Shown here in pieces: positions 33,553 through 43,193 of a stretch of DNA of 64,000 nt. The stretch is from Symbiodinium natans (taxonomy: Eukaryota; Sar; Dinophyceae; Suessiales; Symbiodiniaceae). The translations under genes were made by a program, and so were the position numbers. The DNA lies in NCBI GenBank assembly GCA_905221605.1, contig CAJNDS010001458.1, positions 730,578 through 794,577 of the forward strand, in the 5' to 3' direction. Position 1 is the stretch's first letter. Each line of letters starts with the position of its first letter. The notes under the pieces are model-generated. The model saw only the letters and a program-made list of their open reading frames with translations. It was not told the DNA's origin and made no database searches.

Positions 33553-33726
33553 CTGGTGCTTATTGGCGTCCACCAGTTGCTCCTTGTCTGTCCACATGGC
33601 ATACTTGAACCTCGGATGCATGTCGCCCGTGATTCTAGCCCTAATATGTCCACTAGAGTCATTTGCAGATCTCTGATGCCGGACTGCGGCGGGGTTCAGC
33701 AGCCAGGCCTCCACCGGACCCAAGCC
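33553..33726 (-). CDS. Exon, unknown
   Basis: Reads GPVEAWLLNPAAVRHQRSAN, SGHIRARITGDMHPRFKY, AMWTDKEQLVDANKHQ to donor CAG|GTGCC. A TTTAGGG-like array (33485-33535) follows at once in the inferred intron. Confidence 0.6.
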
Positions 33727-33754
33727 GGGCGGGGTCGCAATCTATACTCGCAAA

Positions 33755-33970
33755 AAGATGTTTCCATTTCGCGTTCATGAGCTCTAGACTTCTCAGCTTC
33801 CATCTTGGCCTTAGCATTTTGTTGGGCTAGTATGCTCTTAAACAGATGCGTGGGTCAAACTGTTCCTTGATTTTGCGCTCCACGTCCTGGTTTTCTCATG
33901 TCATGAGGCCTTCGTCTTCGATCAGGCGAGCGCTTCACATTATGCATTAAAATCTTGCTGCCGCGCCATG
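33755..33970 (-). pseudogene. Decayed coiled-coil-like coding sequence
   Basis: Fragments RLIEDEGLMT, stop, ENQDVERKIKEQFDPRI and LAQQNAKAKMEAEKSRAHER lie in different frames with stops between. The charged heptad-like pattern suggests a former coiled coil. Confidence 0.45.
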
Positions 33971-34427
33971 GTGAAGCCAGCTTTATAACTTATATTCTTG
34001 TGCGAAAATAAGCGTGACCGCATGATGTGTTCTTGTGTGGGTACTTTCAATACCCAGAAGCTGAACAAATGCGACGTCAATCATTCGCACCAGCAGCTAG
34101 ATAGGTGGAAGTCGTCCTGCTGTCTACGCAGTAGCTTAATCAGTGGTATCCACGACGACAAAACAACAGTCGGCGCGGCACAGCTCTTGGCTGCACGCAG
34201 GGGAAGTAAAAAGCTGCGGAGTGAAAATAAATACAAAGATCAACAAGATATTTCCACTTCTCGGCCAAGCCTTCAAAACCTACTTGTCAGACAAAGCATA
34301 TTTTCTGGGCCAAAAAATTCCAATATTCCGCTGAGCAAAGGTAAGCTTCAAGGTTTGCGGGCCCCACACGCCTTCACCGCTCACCACCCGCCCTGTCGCC
34401 TCGGCGCCCCTGCCTGCGCCGCGGCCT

Positions 34428-34862
34428 TCACCGCCGGCCACCGGCCCTGCCCTGCCTGCGCTGCGGCCTCCACTGCTGGCCATGGCCCTGCCGCTGCACA
34501 CGCCACTCCGCCCCGGAACCTGACGAGCGTAGCGCGACTCGGGGCAGGTTCTGCTCGGTCCAGGCCCGGTTGTCGAGGTACCCCCAGCTCCACGCCAGGT
34601 TGCTGGCACCGCTGGTCATCTGCTCGGCATCGTGTTGGAGCAGACGCTTCCAGGACGCCGGGTCACATCCACCACCTTCTTCACAGCCTTGGCCTTCTTG
34701 CTTTTTTGGGCGACGCGTGCCAGGACCACTTTGCGGAAGTTGTCGTCCAGAACCAGTTGGTGGTGCATCGAGGTGAGCTCCTCCATCATCTGGACGACTC
34801 TGTCCGCGGGCCGGGGATGAAGCGATGGAGACATCAACCGCAGCGGCCTGAAGGTACAGAAT
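34428..34862 (-). pseudogene. Coding sequence with two compensating frameshifts
   Basis: Outer parts (AAAVDVSIASSPA and LLQHDAEQMTSGASNLAWSW) are in one frame and the middle (RVVQMMEELTSMHHQLVLDD, KVVLARVAQKSKKAKAVKKV) in another. Either two indels or sequencing errors; the protein is unrecognised. A GC-rich simple stretch follows at 34380-34500. Confidence 0.5.
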
Positions 34863-34889
34863 GTAATGCTGTAAGGAAAAAGAAAAGAC

Positions 34890-35710
34890 AACTATAAAGT
34901 GAATCATTAATTGAATACGCGAGGATACGAAATTCTTTGATCTGCAAACTAATAAAAAGAGAAGATAAATAGAATGACCTCAAAGTGAAGAAAATAATTA
35001 TTGTGATGAACTTTTAAAATTAATAAAAGCATTTCCTAAAGATATAGCAGCATTAGAAAAAAGAAGTGTATTCGCAAAAGTTAATTCAACAGGATCTGGA
35101 AGATAGCAAGCTTCTCCAGGCCACATCCCTAAAGTTGGACAAGATAAACAATGAAATGTCCAAAAGAAGGATACAAACAATAGAGCTTCAGAAACTAGAA
35201 AACCCCGCAAAAAGAAGAAAACATATCAATAAGACTTCATATTTTTTAGTGAATTCTCTTAATAAATCTTTAGACCAAATATGAAAACTATAAATTAATC
35301 CAAATAGCAGATGACAAAATATAAGAAAATAATTCTATGAGAAGTGAACTCCAGTCCAACAATAAATATTCAATCCCGTAAAGATAAATAGAATTATAAT
35401 AAGAGCAAAGAATAATAACCAAGGACTATTAATAAGAAAACAAAATGAATCTGATGTAAGATCTAAATGTTTAGATTTCCAAGATACCAAATAATACGTA
35501 CAAAAGGGCCTCATAAAATATTACTATTTTTCTAGCCCTACAATTTACTATTAAATGCTGTACTTCGTTCGTACTAATAATACGGGCGCGCATTCGCTCA
35601 TTTCGTTCTCTTCTTTGCCCCTTAATTATTGTTACTCTCTTCGTAGTATAATAAAGTGAGTGAGTGATTACAATTAAAATGTAAGGAGTAAACGCAGTGA
35701 GTGACACACG
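34890..35710. mobile_element. AT-rich block of mitochondrial type (NUMT)
   Basis: Base composition drops sharply in G+C compared with both flanks, and the block contains a recognisable cox3. The rest (35520-35700) holds short inverted words like those of dinoflagellate mitochondrial spacers, but no other mitochondrial gene was identified. Confidence 0.65.
34998..35514 (-). pseudogene. cox3: Mitochondrial cytochrome c oxidase subunit III fragment
   Basis: The translation carries the subunit III pattern: HIWSKDLLREFTKKYEVLL at the place of the family WWRDvxRE motif, SEALLFVSFFWTFHCLS (SExxxFxxFFWAF motif), LGMWPGEACYLPDP and FANTLLFSNAAISLG (NTxxLxxSgvs motif). The subunit is a membrane part of complex IV. 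An in-frame TAG at 35337-35335 and a one-base shift at a T run near 35200 interrupt it. The TAG could be an RNA-editing site (to Trp) in a mitochondrial copy; together with the shift and the nuclear surroundings I favour a nuclear insertion. The last roughly 100 residues are absent. Confidence 0.8.
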
Positions 35711-35814
35711 ATTTTAATTGGAGCACGAATGAACGGGGAAAATACAAAATCATTGCCGAGCAGACGAAATGTCCACTGGCAGCAAAAAGCCCACGGGCAG
35801 CCGTACGCATACAT

Positions 35815-36030
35815 GCGCCAGATTCCCGCCATCCAGCCTTATGGACAACTGGGAGGCCAGTCGTTGGCGTCCTGGACTCGCAGAGCAGGGAGTCAATCTC
35901 CCTGCAGTGGGGCTTGCAGAAAGCCCCCAGCGTTTGGCCCCTTGGGCGGTGGGGTCGCCCTCCGTGTTTAGCCGCTGCCTCCTGTGCCCGCAGCTTGTCA
36001 AGCAAGTTCGTCAGTTGCAACAATGGCATC
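35815..36030 (-). CDS. Possible exon
   Basis: After TCACAG| the frame reads MPLLQLTNLLDKLRAQEAAA then CKPHCREIDSLLCESRTPTT. It may end near 35820. Unrecognised. Confidence 0.35.
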
Positions 36031-36179
36031 TTGCTGTGAGGAGGATTGGCTGACGGCTGGCAGGAATTGGCAGGGATCTCCTTTCATTGCTTCAGACAAA
36101 ATGGCTTCGGAAGGGTTTCGTGCTAAGGGTTTCGGGTTTAGGGACCCTAGACCCAGAACCCTAAAGAACAAAGAGTGAC

Positions 36180-36600
36180 CCAAGCTTGTGCTTCTGAGAC
36201 TGTACCCTAAAGAACCCGAAGCCCATGTGAAAAAAAGGGAAGCTCTGATCCTTCGGCCCTATACAAAGATTACAAGTTTTAAGCCCTAACTCAAGAACCT
36301 AAACCCTAAATGAACCCGAAACATGCCCCACAAACCCTGCATCAACAAAGCCTAAACCCTAAACGAGGATGGCCCCCAACGCCCTCTGAAAAAGAATTGA
36401 ACCCAATGAGGGAAGGTACAGGCCTACGTAGTAAGACCCCTTTCAGCGTCTAGGCTTTGGGGAACCTAAACCCTAAGCCCTAAACTGCAAACCCTACACC
36501 CTAAACCCCAAACCCCTAAACCCTAAACCCAACTTTTTTGGCCGAAGTGGCGGGGTGGCGGGGCCGGGGAGGGGGGGCGGGGGCGGGGCCTAAACCCCAA
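36180..36600. other. Degenerate CCCTAAA words, no gene seen
   Basis: Sparse telomere-like words and a G-rich patch at 36545-36590. Confidence 0.5.
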
Positions 36601-37045
36601 ACACCAACCCCTAAACCCAAAACCCTAAACCGTCAACCCTAAACCCTAAACCCCTAAACCCCTAAACCCCTAATTAAACCCCTAAACAAACCCCTAAACC
36701 CCTAAACCCTAAACCCCTAAACCCCTAAACCCCTAAACCCCTAAACCCCTAAACCCCTAAACCCCGAAACCCCTAAACCCCTAAACCCCTAAACCCCTAA
36801 ACCCCTAAACCCCTAAACCCCTAAACCCCTAAACCCTAAACCGTAAACCGTAAACCTTAAACCCCTAACCCCGACCCCTAAACCCTAAACCCTAAACCCT
36901 AAACCCTAAACCCTGTCCCCTAAACCCTAAACCCTAAACCCTAAACCCTAAACCCTAAACCCTAAACCCTAAACCCTAAACCCTAAACCCTAAACCCTAA
37001 ACCCTAAACCCTAAACCCTAAACCCTAAACCCTAAACCCTAAACC
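36600..37045. repeat. ITS, CCCCTAAA block then CCCTAAA block
   Basis: 36640-36835 is dominated by the 8-mer CCCCTAAA and 36885-37045 by the 7-mer CCCTAAA. Confidence 0.97.
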
Positions 37046-37101
37046 AAAGGCAGGCCACTGCTCCAGGCTCGTGGAGGCCTTATCCGGGGCCTGGGCTGTC
37101 G
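37045..37101 (-). CDS. Short exon with ITS donor
   Basis: Reads PTAQAPDKASTSLEQWPAF and ends CTTTG|GTTTAGGG, the first unit of the 36885-37045 array in sense orientation. Confidence 0.45.
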
Positions 37102-37232
37102 GGTTTAGGGTTTAGGGTTTAGGGTTTAGGGTTTTAAGGGTTTTAGGGGTTTTAGGGGTTTTAGGGGTTTTAGGGGTTTTAGGGGTTTTAGGGGTTTTAG
37201 GGGTTTTAGGGGTTTTAGGGGTTTTAGGGGTT
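37101..37232. repeat. TTTAGGG then 9-mer TTTTAGGGG array
   Basis: Five TTTAGGG units give way to about ten TTTTAGGGG units. Confidence 0.97.
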
Positions 37233-37239
37233 TCAAGCT

Positions 37240-37980
37240 TTTTAAGTGATTTTAGGATCTAGGGTTGTCGGGTAGAGTTTAGTTTAGGGTTTTAGGGCTT
37301 TTAAGGTTGTTGTTAGAGGCTTTAAGGTTTTCAAGGATTTTGTTTGGGGGTTCAGGGCTTTTAAGGTTGTGTGTAGGGGTTTTCGGGTTTTTGAAGGTGT
37401 TTTCTTAAGGGCTTTATTGCTGTAAAGGTTGTGGATAGGGGGTTTAGGGCTGTTAAGGTTGTTTTAGGGTTGCTAGGGGTTGGGTTTTTAGGATCTGGTT
37501 TTAAGGTTTAGGAATTTCAGGGCTTTGGAGTTTTTGGGTTTTAGGTTTGGGGTTTAGGGCTTAATGAGGCTTATAGGGACAACATGGGCTAACATAGGGT
37601 TTAGGGCTCGGGTTTAGGGTTTAGGGTTTAGGGTTTAGGGTTTAGGGTTGAGGGTTGAGGGTTGAGGGTTTAGGGTATCAGGGTTAGTAGAACAAGGGTT
37701 GTGGGGGGCCTGCAGTTCACTCCACACCACGAAGCTTCAGGGCTTAGAGTTTAGGGTTCCCCTAACCCTAAACCCTAAACCCTAAACCCTAAACCCTGAA
37801 CCCTAAACCCTAAACCCTAAATCCTAAACCCTAAACCCTAAACCCCAACCCTAAACCGAGCCGACCCTAAGTGTGTAATAGCCTTCAGGCCCAGAACACC
37901 ACTGAACAGGGTTTAGGGTTCAGGGTTCAGGGTTCAGGGTTCAGGGTTCAGGGTTTAGGGTTTAGGGCTAGAATTTCGGG
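37240..37980. repeat. Degenerate telomere-like block with TTCAGGG run
   Basis: T/G-rich diverged words to 37560, TTTAGGG and TTGAGGG at 37610-37675, a small head-to-head joint at 37747-37775, CCCTAAA to 37858 and five TTCAGGG units at 37915-37955. Confidence 0.8.
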
Positions 37981-38049
37981 AAAAAATTCGGGAAAAACGC
38001 CGACGAAACACCTCAAACCGATCTAACTAATCTCCCAGACCCAACACCC

Positions 38050-38470
38050 CCTATAGACCGCTAAACCCTTAAAACCCTTAAAACAATTAAAACCCTTAAA
38101 AGCCTTAAAACCCTTAAAGCCCTTAAAGCCCTTAAAACCCTTAAAACCCTTAAAACCCTTAAAACCCTTAAAACCCTTAAACGCCTTAAAACCCTTAAAG
38201 CCCTTAAAGCCCTTAAAGCCCTTAAAACCCTAAACCCTCAACCCTAAACCCCTAAACCCCTAAACCCCTAAACCCCTAAACCCCTAAACCCCTAAACCCC
38301 TAAACCCCTAACCCCCTAAACCCCTAAACCCCTAAACCCCTAAACCCCTGAACCCCTAAACCCTCAACCCTCAACCCTATACCCCTAAACCCCTAAACCC
38401 CTAAACCCCTAAACCCCTAAACCCCTAAACCCCTAAACCCCTAAACCCCTAAACCCCTAAACCCCTAAAT
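38050..38470. repeat. CCCTTAAAA 9-mer array then CCCCTAAA 8-mer array
   Basis: About 18 units of the 9-mer (with GCCCTTAAA variants in runs), then about 28 units of the 8-mer. Confidence 0.97.
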
Positions 38471-38482
38471 CCCTCAACCCCC

Positions 38483-38578
38483 AGCCCTGAAGCCCTCCCG
38501 GTCGGGATCGGGAATGCCTCGTCGATCCGCGACCTCTCCAAGCACGCGAGCAATGCTTGGTTGGGGTCTCGGAGGGTG
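38483..38578 (-). CDS. Exon, unknown
   Basis: Reads NTLRDPNQALLACLERSRID then EAFPIPTGRAS; the opposite strand is also open, but this frame is the more protein-like. Confidence 0.45.
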
Positions 38579-38583
38579 TTGGG

Positions 38584-38735
38584 CTTAGGGTTTAGGGTTT
38601 AGGGTTAGGGTCTACGGACTAGGGTTTAGGGTTTAGGGTTTAGGGTTTAGGGTTTAGGGTTTAGGGTTTAGGGTTTAGGGTTTAGGGTTTAGGGTTTAGG
38701 GTTTAGGGTTTAGGGTTTAGGGTTTAGGGTTTAGC
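38584..38735. repeat. ITS, TTTAGGG
   Basis: About 20 units. Confidence 0.98.
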
Positions 38736-39250
38736 GTATCGGAGATGAGGTGTCCATGGGTGGGAGTTCTACACCAAAGGCCTTTCTCGTCGAAGATGTT
38801 CGGGTCTAAAATCGTCCCCATGGGGACGCGGGGACATTTACGCTAAACCCAAAACTCTAAACCCTGAACCCCAAAATCAAGTGTAAGGTTCCAGCCAAGC
38901 GAATTCTAGGCCGAAGGACCATTTCATAGAAGTTTTTCGGGTCAAGAAACGTAATTGTCCGAGTAGCGAATGTTCCGGGAAATGAAATTTAAGGTCTCTG
39001 TGGGAGAATTCTAGGTCGAAGGGCCTTTCTGCCAAGCTTGCTTTCTCAAACTTTCAAGACAAAGCAAGTCACCGCATGCAAGAAAGCCTTAAGGGGGGGA
39101 CCCTTAATCTCTAAACTCTAAACTCTAAACCCTAAACCCCCTATACAACCCCCCAGGTATACCTTATATAGCCCCTCAATAACCCCTTCAGGTTCCTGAT
39201 AAGGGTCCCTGCAGCCGGGACGGCATTTGAACGGGTTTAGGGTTTAGGGT

Positions 39251-39621
39251 TTACGGTGCAAACTCGCGTGCGATTTCGGAAGGCCGGGCTCTTGCAGCTG
39301 CAACGCCCAGAATGCGAAAGAGGAATGCACCCTAAACCCTAAACCCTAAACCCTAAGCCGTAAGCCCTAAACCCTAAACCCTAAACCCTAGGTGCAAAGT
39401 GCAGTGACTGTGGTGAGATCCGACATCCAAGGGTTGGCCGGGTTCAGCACCGCATCCGAGCATTGACTTGGGATGTTCCCCCTTATACTAACAGTTCAGG
39501 GTTCAGGGTTTAGGGTTTAGGGTCTAGGGTTTAGGGTTTAGGGTTGAGGGTTGGGGGTTGGGGGTTGGGGGTTGAGGGTTGGGTGTTGGGGGTTGAGGGT
39601 TGAGGGTTGAGGGTTGGGGGT

Positions 39622-39653
<32 letters not shown>

Positions 39654-40436
39654 GGTGTTATTAGGGATTATAACAGGGGGAGGGGTACTATAATACCCAA
39701 TGAGGACTGTTAGTATCAGGGGGAACATCCCAAAGCAACAACTCTAAACCCTAAACCCTAAACCCTAAACCCTGATTAAACCCTAAACCCTAAACCCTAA
39801 CCGTTTTGGGCTGGAAGCGGTGTTGGCGGTTTTTGCTGGCGGCGTGTTCCGGTCCGAAGGGCTCGCCGCCAAGGCCCTCCATAGGCCTCCTGCCACCCCA
39901 GGGCCTCCTTCATCGACACTTCGGCCAAAAAAGTTGGGTTTAGGGTTTAGGGTTTAGGGTTTAGGGTTTAGGGTTTAGGGTTTAGGGTTTAGGGTTTAGG
40001 GTTTAGGGTTTAGGGTTCAGGGTTCAGGATTTAGGGTTTAGGGCTAGGCGACCCCTCAGGGGTGTGCAGCTCCAGCAGAGCTTGCCACCAAGCCACCGCC
40101 AGAGCTGAGAGGGCTGTTGAGGGTGTGCTGAGGCTTTAATTGAGGTTCGACCCTAAACCCTAAACCCTAAACCCTAAACCCTAAACCCTAAACCCTAAAC
40201 CCTAAACCCTAAACCCTAAACCCTAAACCCTAAACCCTAAACCCTAAACCCTAAACCCTAAACCCTAAACCCTAAACCCTAACCCTAAACCCTAAACCCT
40301 AAACCCTAACCCCTAACCCCTCTTCATGCTGGGCTTTAGGCTGTCGGGTCTCGCGCGCTTTCTTGGAGTGCTCCGGCCTCATCGCCTCGGCGCTGGCCTC
40401 CAAGGGAGCGGCGGTGGAGGCCTTGAAGCCGCCGGC
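39251..40436 (-). CDS. Five-exon gene 3' part with telomere-repeat introns
   Basis: Exons 40436-40318 (AGGFKASTAAPLEASAEAMR), 40152 to about 40076 (VEPQLKPQHTLNSPLSSG), about 39912-39802 (GGPGVAGGLWRALAASPSDR), 39466-39409 (QCSDAVLNPANPWMSDLTT) and 39331-39251 (GAFLFRILGVAAARARPSEI), stop TAA 39253-39251. Phases agree at 40318/40152, 39802/39466 and 39409/39331; the 40076/39912 junction is tentative. The first intron is pure TTTAGGG repeat; the third holds ITS plus MITE M4, whose terminus lies at the acceptor. The stop codon itself is made by a CCGTAAACCC telomere-like word. Function unknown; low-complexity Ala/Pro-rich with a helical C-terminus. Confidence 0.6.
39468..39733. mobile_element. 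MITE family M4 with an ITS array inside
   Basis: 28-bp terminal inverted repeats (TTGGGATGTTCCCCCTTATA...) at 39468-39495 and 39706-39733 match at 27 of 28 positions. Between them, 39496-39658 is TTTAGGG/TTGAGGG/TTGGGGG array, followed by residual MITE interior. A second M4 copy lies at 42583-42681. Confidence 0.85.
39937..40050. repeat. ITS, TTTAGGG
   Basis: About 14 units, antisense to the host gene. Confidence 0.97.
40153..40317. repeat. ITS forming a complete inferred intron
   Basis: 165 bp of CCCTAAA/CCCTAA on the plus strand. On the gene strand it starts GTTAGGGGTTAGGG and ends TTTAG, and its flanking exons join in frame. Confidence 0.7.
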
Positions 40437-40445
40437 CTGGTTGAG

Positions 40446-40797
40446 GGTTTATAGGGTTTAGGGTTTAGGGTTTAGGGTTTAGGGTTTAGGGTTTAGGGTT
40501 TAGGGTTTAGGGTTTAGGGTTTAGGGTTTAGGGTTTAGGGTTTAGGGTTTAGGGTTTAGGGTTTAGGGTTTAGGTTAAGGGTTTAGGGTTTAGGGTTTAG
40601 GGTTTAGGGTTTAGGGTTTAGGGTTTAGGGTTTAGGGTTTAGGGTTTAGGGTTTAGGGTTTAGGGTTTAGGGTTTAGGGTTTTTAGGGTTTAGGGTTTAG
40701 GGTTTAGGGTTTAGGGTTTAGGGTTTAGGGTTTAGGGTTTAGGGTTTAGGGTTTAGGGTTTAGGGTTTAGGGTTTAGGGTTTAGGGTTTAGGGTTTA
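40446..40797. repeat. ITS, about 50 TTTAGGG units
   Basis: 352 bp, interrupted by TTTAGG-TTAAGGG and TTTTTAGGG variants, ending in a short inverted joint (GGGTTTACCCTAAGG). Confidence 0.98.
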
Positions 40798-41029
40798 CCC
40801 TAAGGCCTCTTATTTTAGGTTTTTTTGGCCCAAAGGCCTCCTTAAAAAGGGTTTTTGGGCTATTTTGAGCCTAAGGGTTGGGGTTCAATTAAGGTTTAAG
40901 GTTTTGGGTTTCCCCACCCCATGCCGTCTCCGACGGCAAACCATCCCAACCTATTCCTGTTAGGGTTTAAGGCTAAGCTCAATTGTTTGCAGGACTTTTC
41001 CTAACCTCACAATTCTAAATCCAGGGGAG

Positions 41030-41119
41030 GGAGGGGGAGGGGGGGAGTGGGGGGAGGGGAGGGGGAGGGGCGAGGGGATGGGGGGGCGGGGTAGGCGGGG
41101 GGCGGGGGGGGGGGGGGAA

Positions 41120-41153
<34 letters not shown>

Positions 41154-41205
41154 AGGGGGGGAGTGAGGAGGGGGAGGGGGGGAGGGGGAGGGGGGGACTA
41201 GTTTA
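41030..41205. repeat. Poly-G/GGGGA tract
   Basis: Almost pure purine strand, potentially quadruplex-forming. Confidence 0.95.
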
Positions 41206-41552
41206 GGTAGCAGGACGGGTTTTGAGCCTATGCTTTAGGGTGGGGGGCTTGAGGGCTTAAGGGTGCTAAGAGGGTCCTAACTGGTTTGGGGACTTTAGGG
41301 TTTAGAGCTTAAGCACAGGAACACAACTATCCCTGAATGACAAAATCTTTGGATCACGTTAACCCTAAACCCTACACCCTAAACCCTGAACTAGAAATTA
41401 AAGGACCAAGGGCTTGGGACTGAGGGTTCAGGCAAAGAACCAGACCATTCACCAACTAAATGCTTAAGCCCGAAGCCCTTGAGCATTTCGGGTCTGGGGT
41501 TCAGGTTTACCGCTTCGGGGGCGTCGGTCATAGGGTTTGGGGTGCGGGGTTA

Positions 41553-41628
41553 CCCTATGCCGTACTTCAGCATAGCTGGGTGCCCAGCCTCTTTCCAACG
41601 CTACATCCAAAAGCTTGCCCTAGGTGAT
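41553..41628 (-). CDS. Exon, unknown
   Basis: CCTAG|GGC begins GKLLDVALERGWAPSYAEVR, a compact helical segment. Confidence 0.5.
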
Positions 41629-41779
41629 CCGACGCATGGGCCCCCTAGACACCGAACCCCAAACCCTAAACCCTCAACCCTTATATATACATTATACATA
41701 ATAAGGGTCCATACTTCAGATCGCTTTAAAGTCCGCAAGGGTAAGGAACCATACTCAGGGCCCATGGTTCTAACCTTAG

Positions 41780-42165
41780 ATGCCCTAAACCCTAAACCCT
41801 AAACCCGAAACCCTAAACCCTAATCCCTAAACCCTAAGCCCTAAACCCTAAACCCTAAGCCCTAAGCAGGCTCCTGGTCCGGCATTTGCTTTAAACCGAA
41901 ACCTTGATCCCAGAGCCTATAGGTTGGTAAACCCTGAGCCCCACATTCTGAAACCCCATAAACCTTAAATTTAGGGTTTAGTTTAGGGTTTAGGGTTTAG
42001 GGTTTAGGGTTTAGGGTTCAGGGTTCAGGGTTCAGGGTTCAGGGTTCAGGGTTCAGGGTTTAGGGTTTAGGGTTTAGGGTTTAGGGTTTAGGGTTTAGGG
42101 TTTTGGGTTTTGGGTTTAGGGTTTAGGGTTTAGGGTTTGGGGTTTAGGGTTTAGGGTTTACGGTC
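41780..42165. repeat. CCCTAAA block, then TTTAGGG/TTCAGGG block
   Basis: 41780-41870 is C-type. 41970-42165 is G-type with six consecutive TTCAGGG units at 42018-42060. Confidence 0.95.
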
Positions 42166-42266
42166 ATTTCCAAACTCGAAAACCCGAAGCCCTAAAGCAC
42201 CTTGCAGTCTCTGCGACCCCGAGGTGCTGGCTCCCCGACCCACCCCCCCCCCCCCCCCCCCCGCGG

Positions 42267-42410
42267 AGACTCCAAAACCCCTTAATTCAGGAAGAAAACT
42301 TAAATCATATGAGGGTTCCTATTATGATGTAAGGGATATTCCTTAATTTCATATTAGGGTTCCTATTATGGTTTAAGGGATATTCCTTAAATTAAGGGGT
42401 TTTGGAGTCT
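42267..42410. mobile_element. Inverted-repeat element M6 inside poly-C
   Basis: Perfect 21-bp termini (AGACTCCAAAACCCCTTAATT and complement). The interior has a 40-bp direct duplication. Poly-C of the same strand flanks both sides, as if it landed in a C tract. A relative lies near 44676-44790. Confidence 0.75.
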
Positions 42411-42582
42411 CTGGGCCCCCCCCCCCCCCCCCCCCACAACCCCAGCCTCATGTGGGAATGGACAGACGCGAGGGAAGGCGTGATGAAGCCTTACGAGTCC
42501 AAGATTTAGGGTTCTGAGGGTTCAGGGTTTCGTCTAGGACTTGGCGTTTGGGATGTGGGGTTTGGGGTTTAGGGTTGGGGTG

Positions 42583-42681
42583 CTCCCCCCTAATGCTAAC
42601 AGCCCCTAACAAAGGATTATACTAGGGTGTACTCGACTCCCGATTCAGGACTGTTCGTATAAGTAGGGGGGAACATCCCAA
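42583..42681. mobile_element. MITE family M4, without ITS
   Basis: Ends CTCCCCCCTAATGCTAACAG and GTAGGGGGGAACATCCCAAG; no telomere array inside, unlike the 39468-39733 copy. Confidence 0.65.
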
Positions 42682-42774
42682 GTTTAGGGTGGAGCTTGCT
42701 GATTTCTCTCCTTGCAGGACTTCAGCACCATGAGTAGTGCGTCATCCCATTCAGATTAGCCCCCCCTCCCCCCC

Positions 42775-42860
42775 CAAACCCTAAACCCTAAACCCTAAAC
42801 CCTAAACCCTAAACCCTAAACCCTAAACCCTAAACCCTAAACCCTAAACCCTAAACCCTC
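42775..42860. repeat. ITS, CCCTAAA
   Basis: About 12 units after a poly-C run. Confidence 0.97.
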
Positions 42861-42934
42861 CCTAATATGAAATACACCCCCTATACTACAATACAACTAT
42901 AATCTGGGTGCATTTAATATTAGGGGGTGGGGGG

Positions 42935-43021
42935 GGAGGAGTTAATATTCGGGATTCCTGCTGTCTGTGATAATCCCGCTCCCGGGTGATCGGGATGATC
43001 AGGATTGCGGAGACGCTTTCT
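42935..43021 (-). CDS. Exon, unknown
   Basis: Reads VSAILIIPITRERDYHRQQE, SRILT after AAAG|C; lies just downstream of MITE M3 on the same strand. Confidence 0.4.
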
Positions 43022-43053
43022 TTAGCAACCTAAACTGCAAGGGAGGTACTTTC

Positions 43054-43193
43054 CTACTATTTGCTTAAGAACCCCCCCCCCCCAAAAAAAAAAAAAAAAC
43101 GCGTATTCATATATAGCTAGATATACATATACATGGAAAGAATATTCTTCAATGTCATTTGTTTTGGGAGGCTTCTTACGCAAATAGTAGTAG
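43054..43193. mobile_element. MITE family M3
   Basis: CTACTATTTGCTTAAGAACC and its counterpart TTCTTACGCAAATAGTAGTA. On the gene strand the right end provides GC|GTAAGAAG, a good donor. Confidence 0.7.

Noticed and set aside
33998-34897. Plus-strand 299-aa ORF
   Set aside because: It reads antisense through the GC-rich simple stretch and the broken minus-strand coding sequence; the Ala/Pro/His-rich part reflects base composition.
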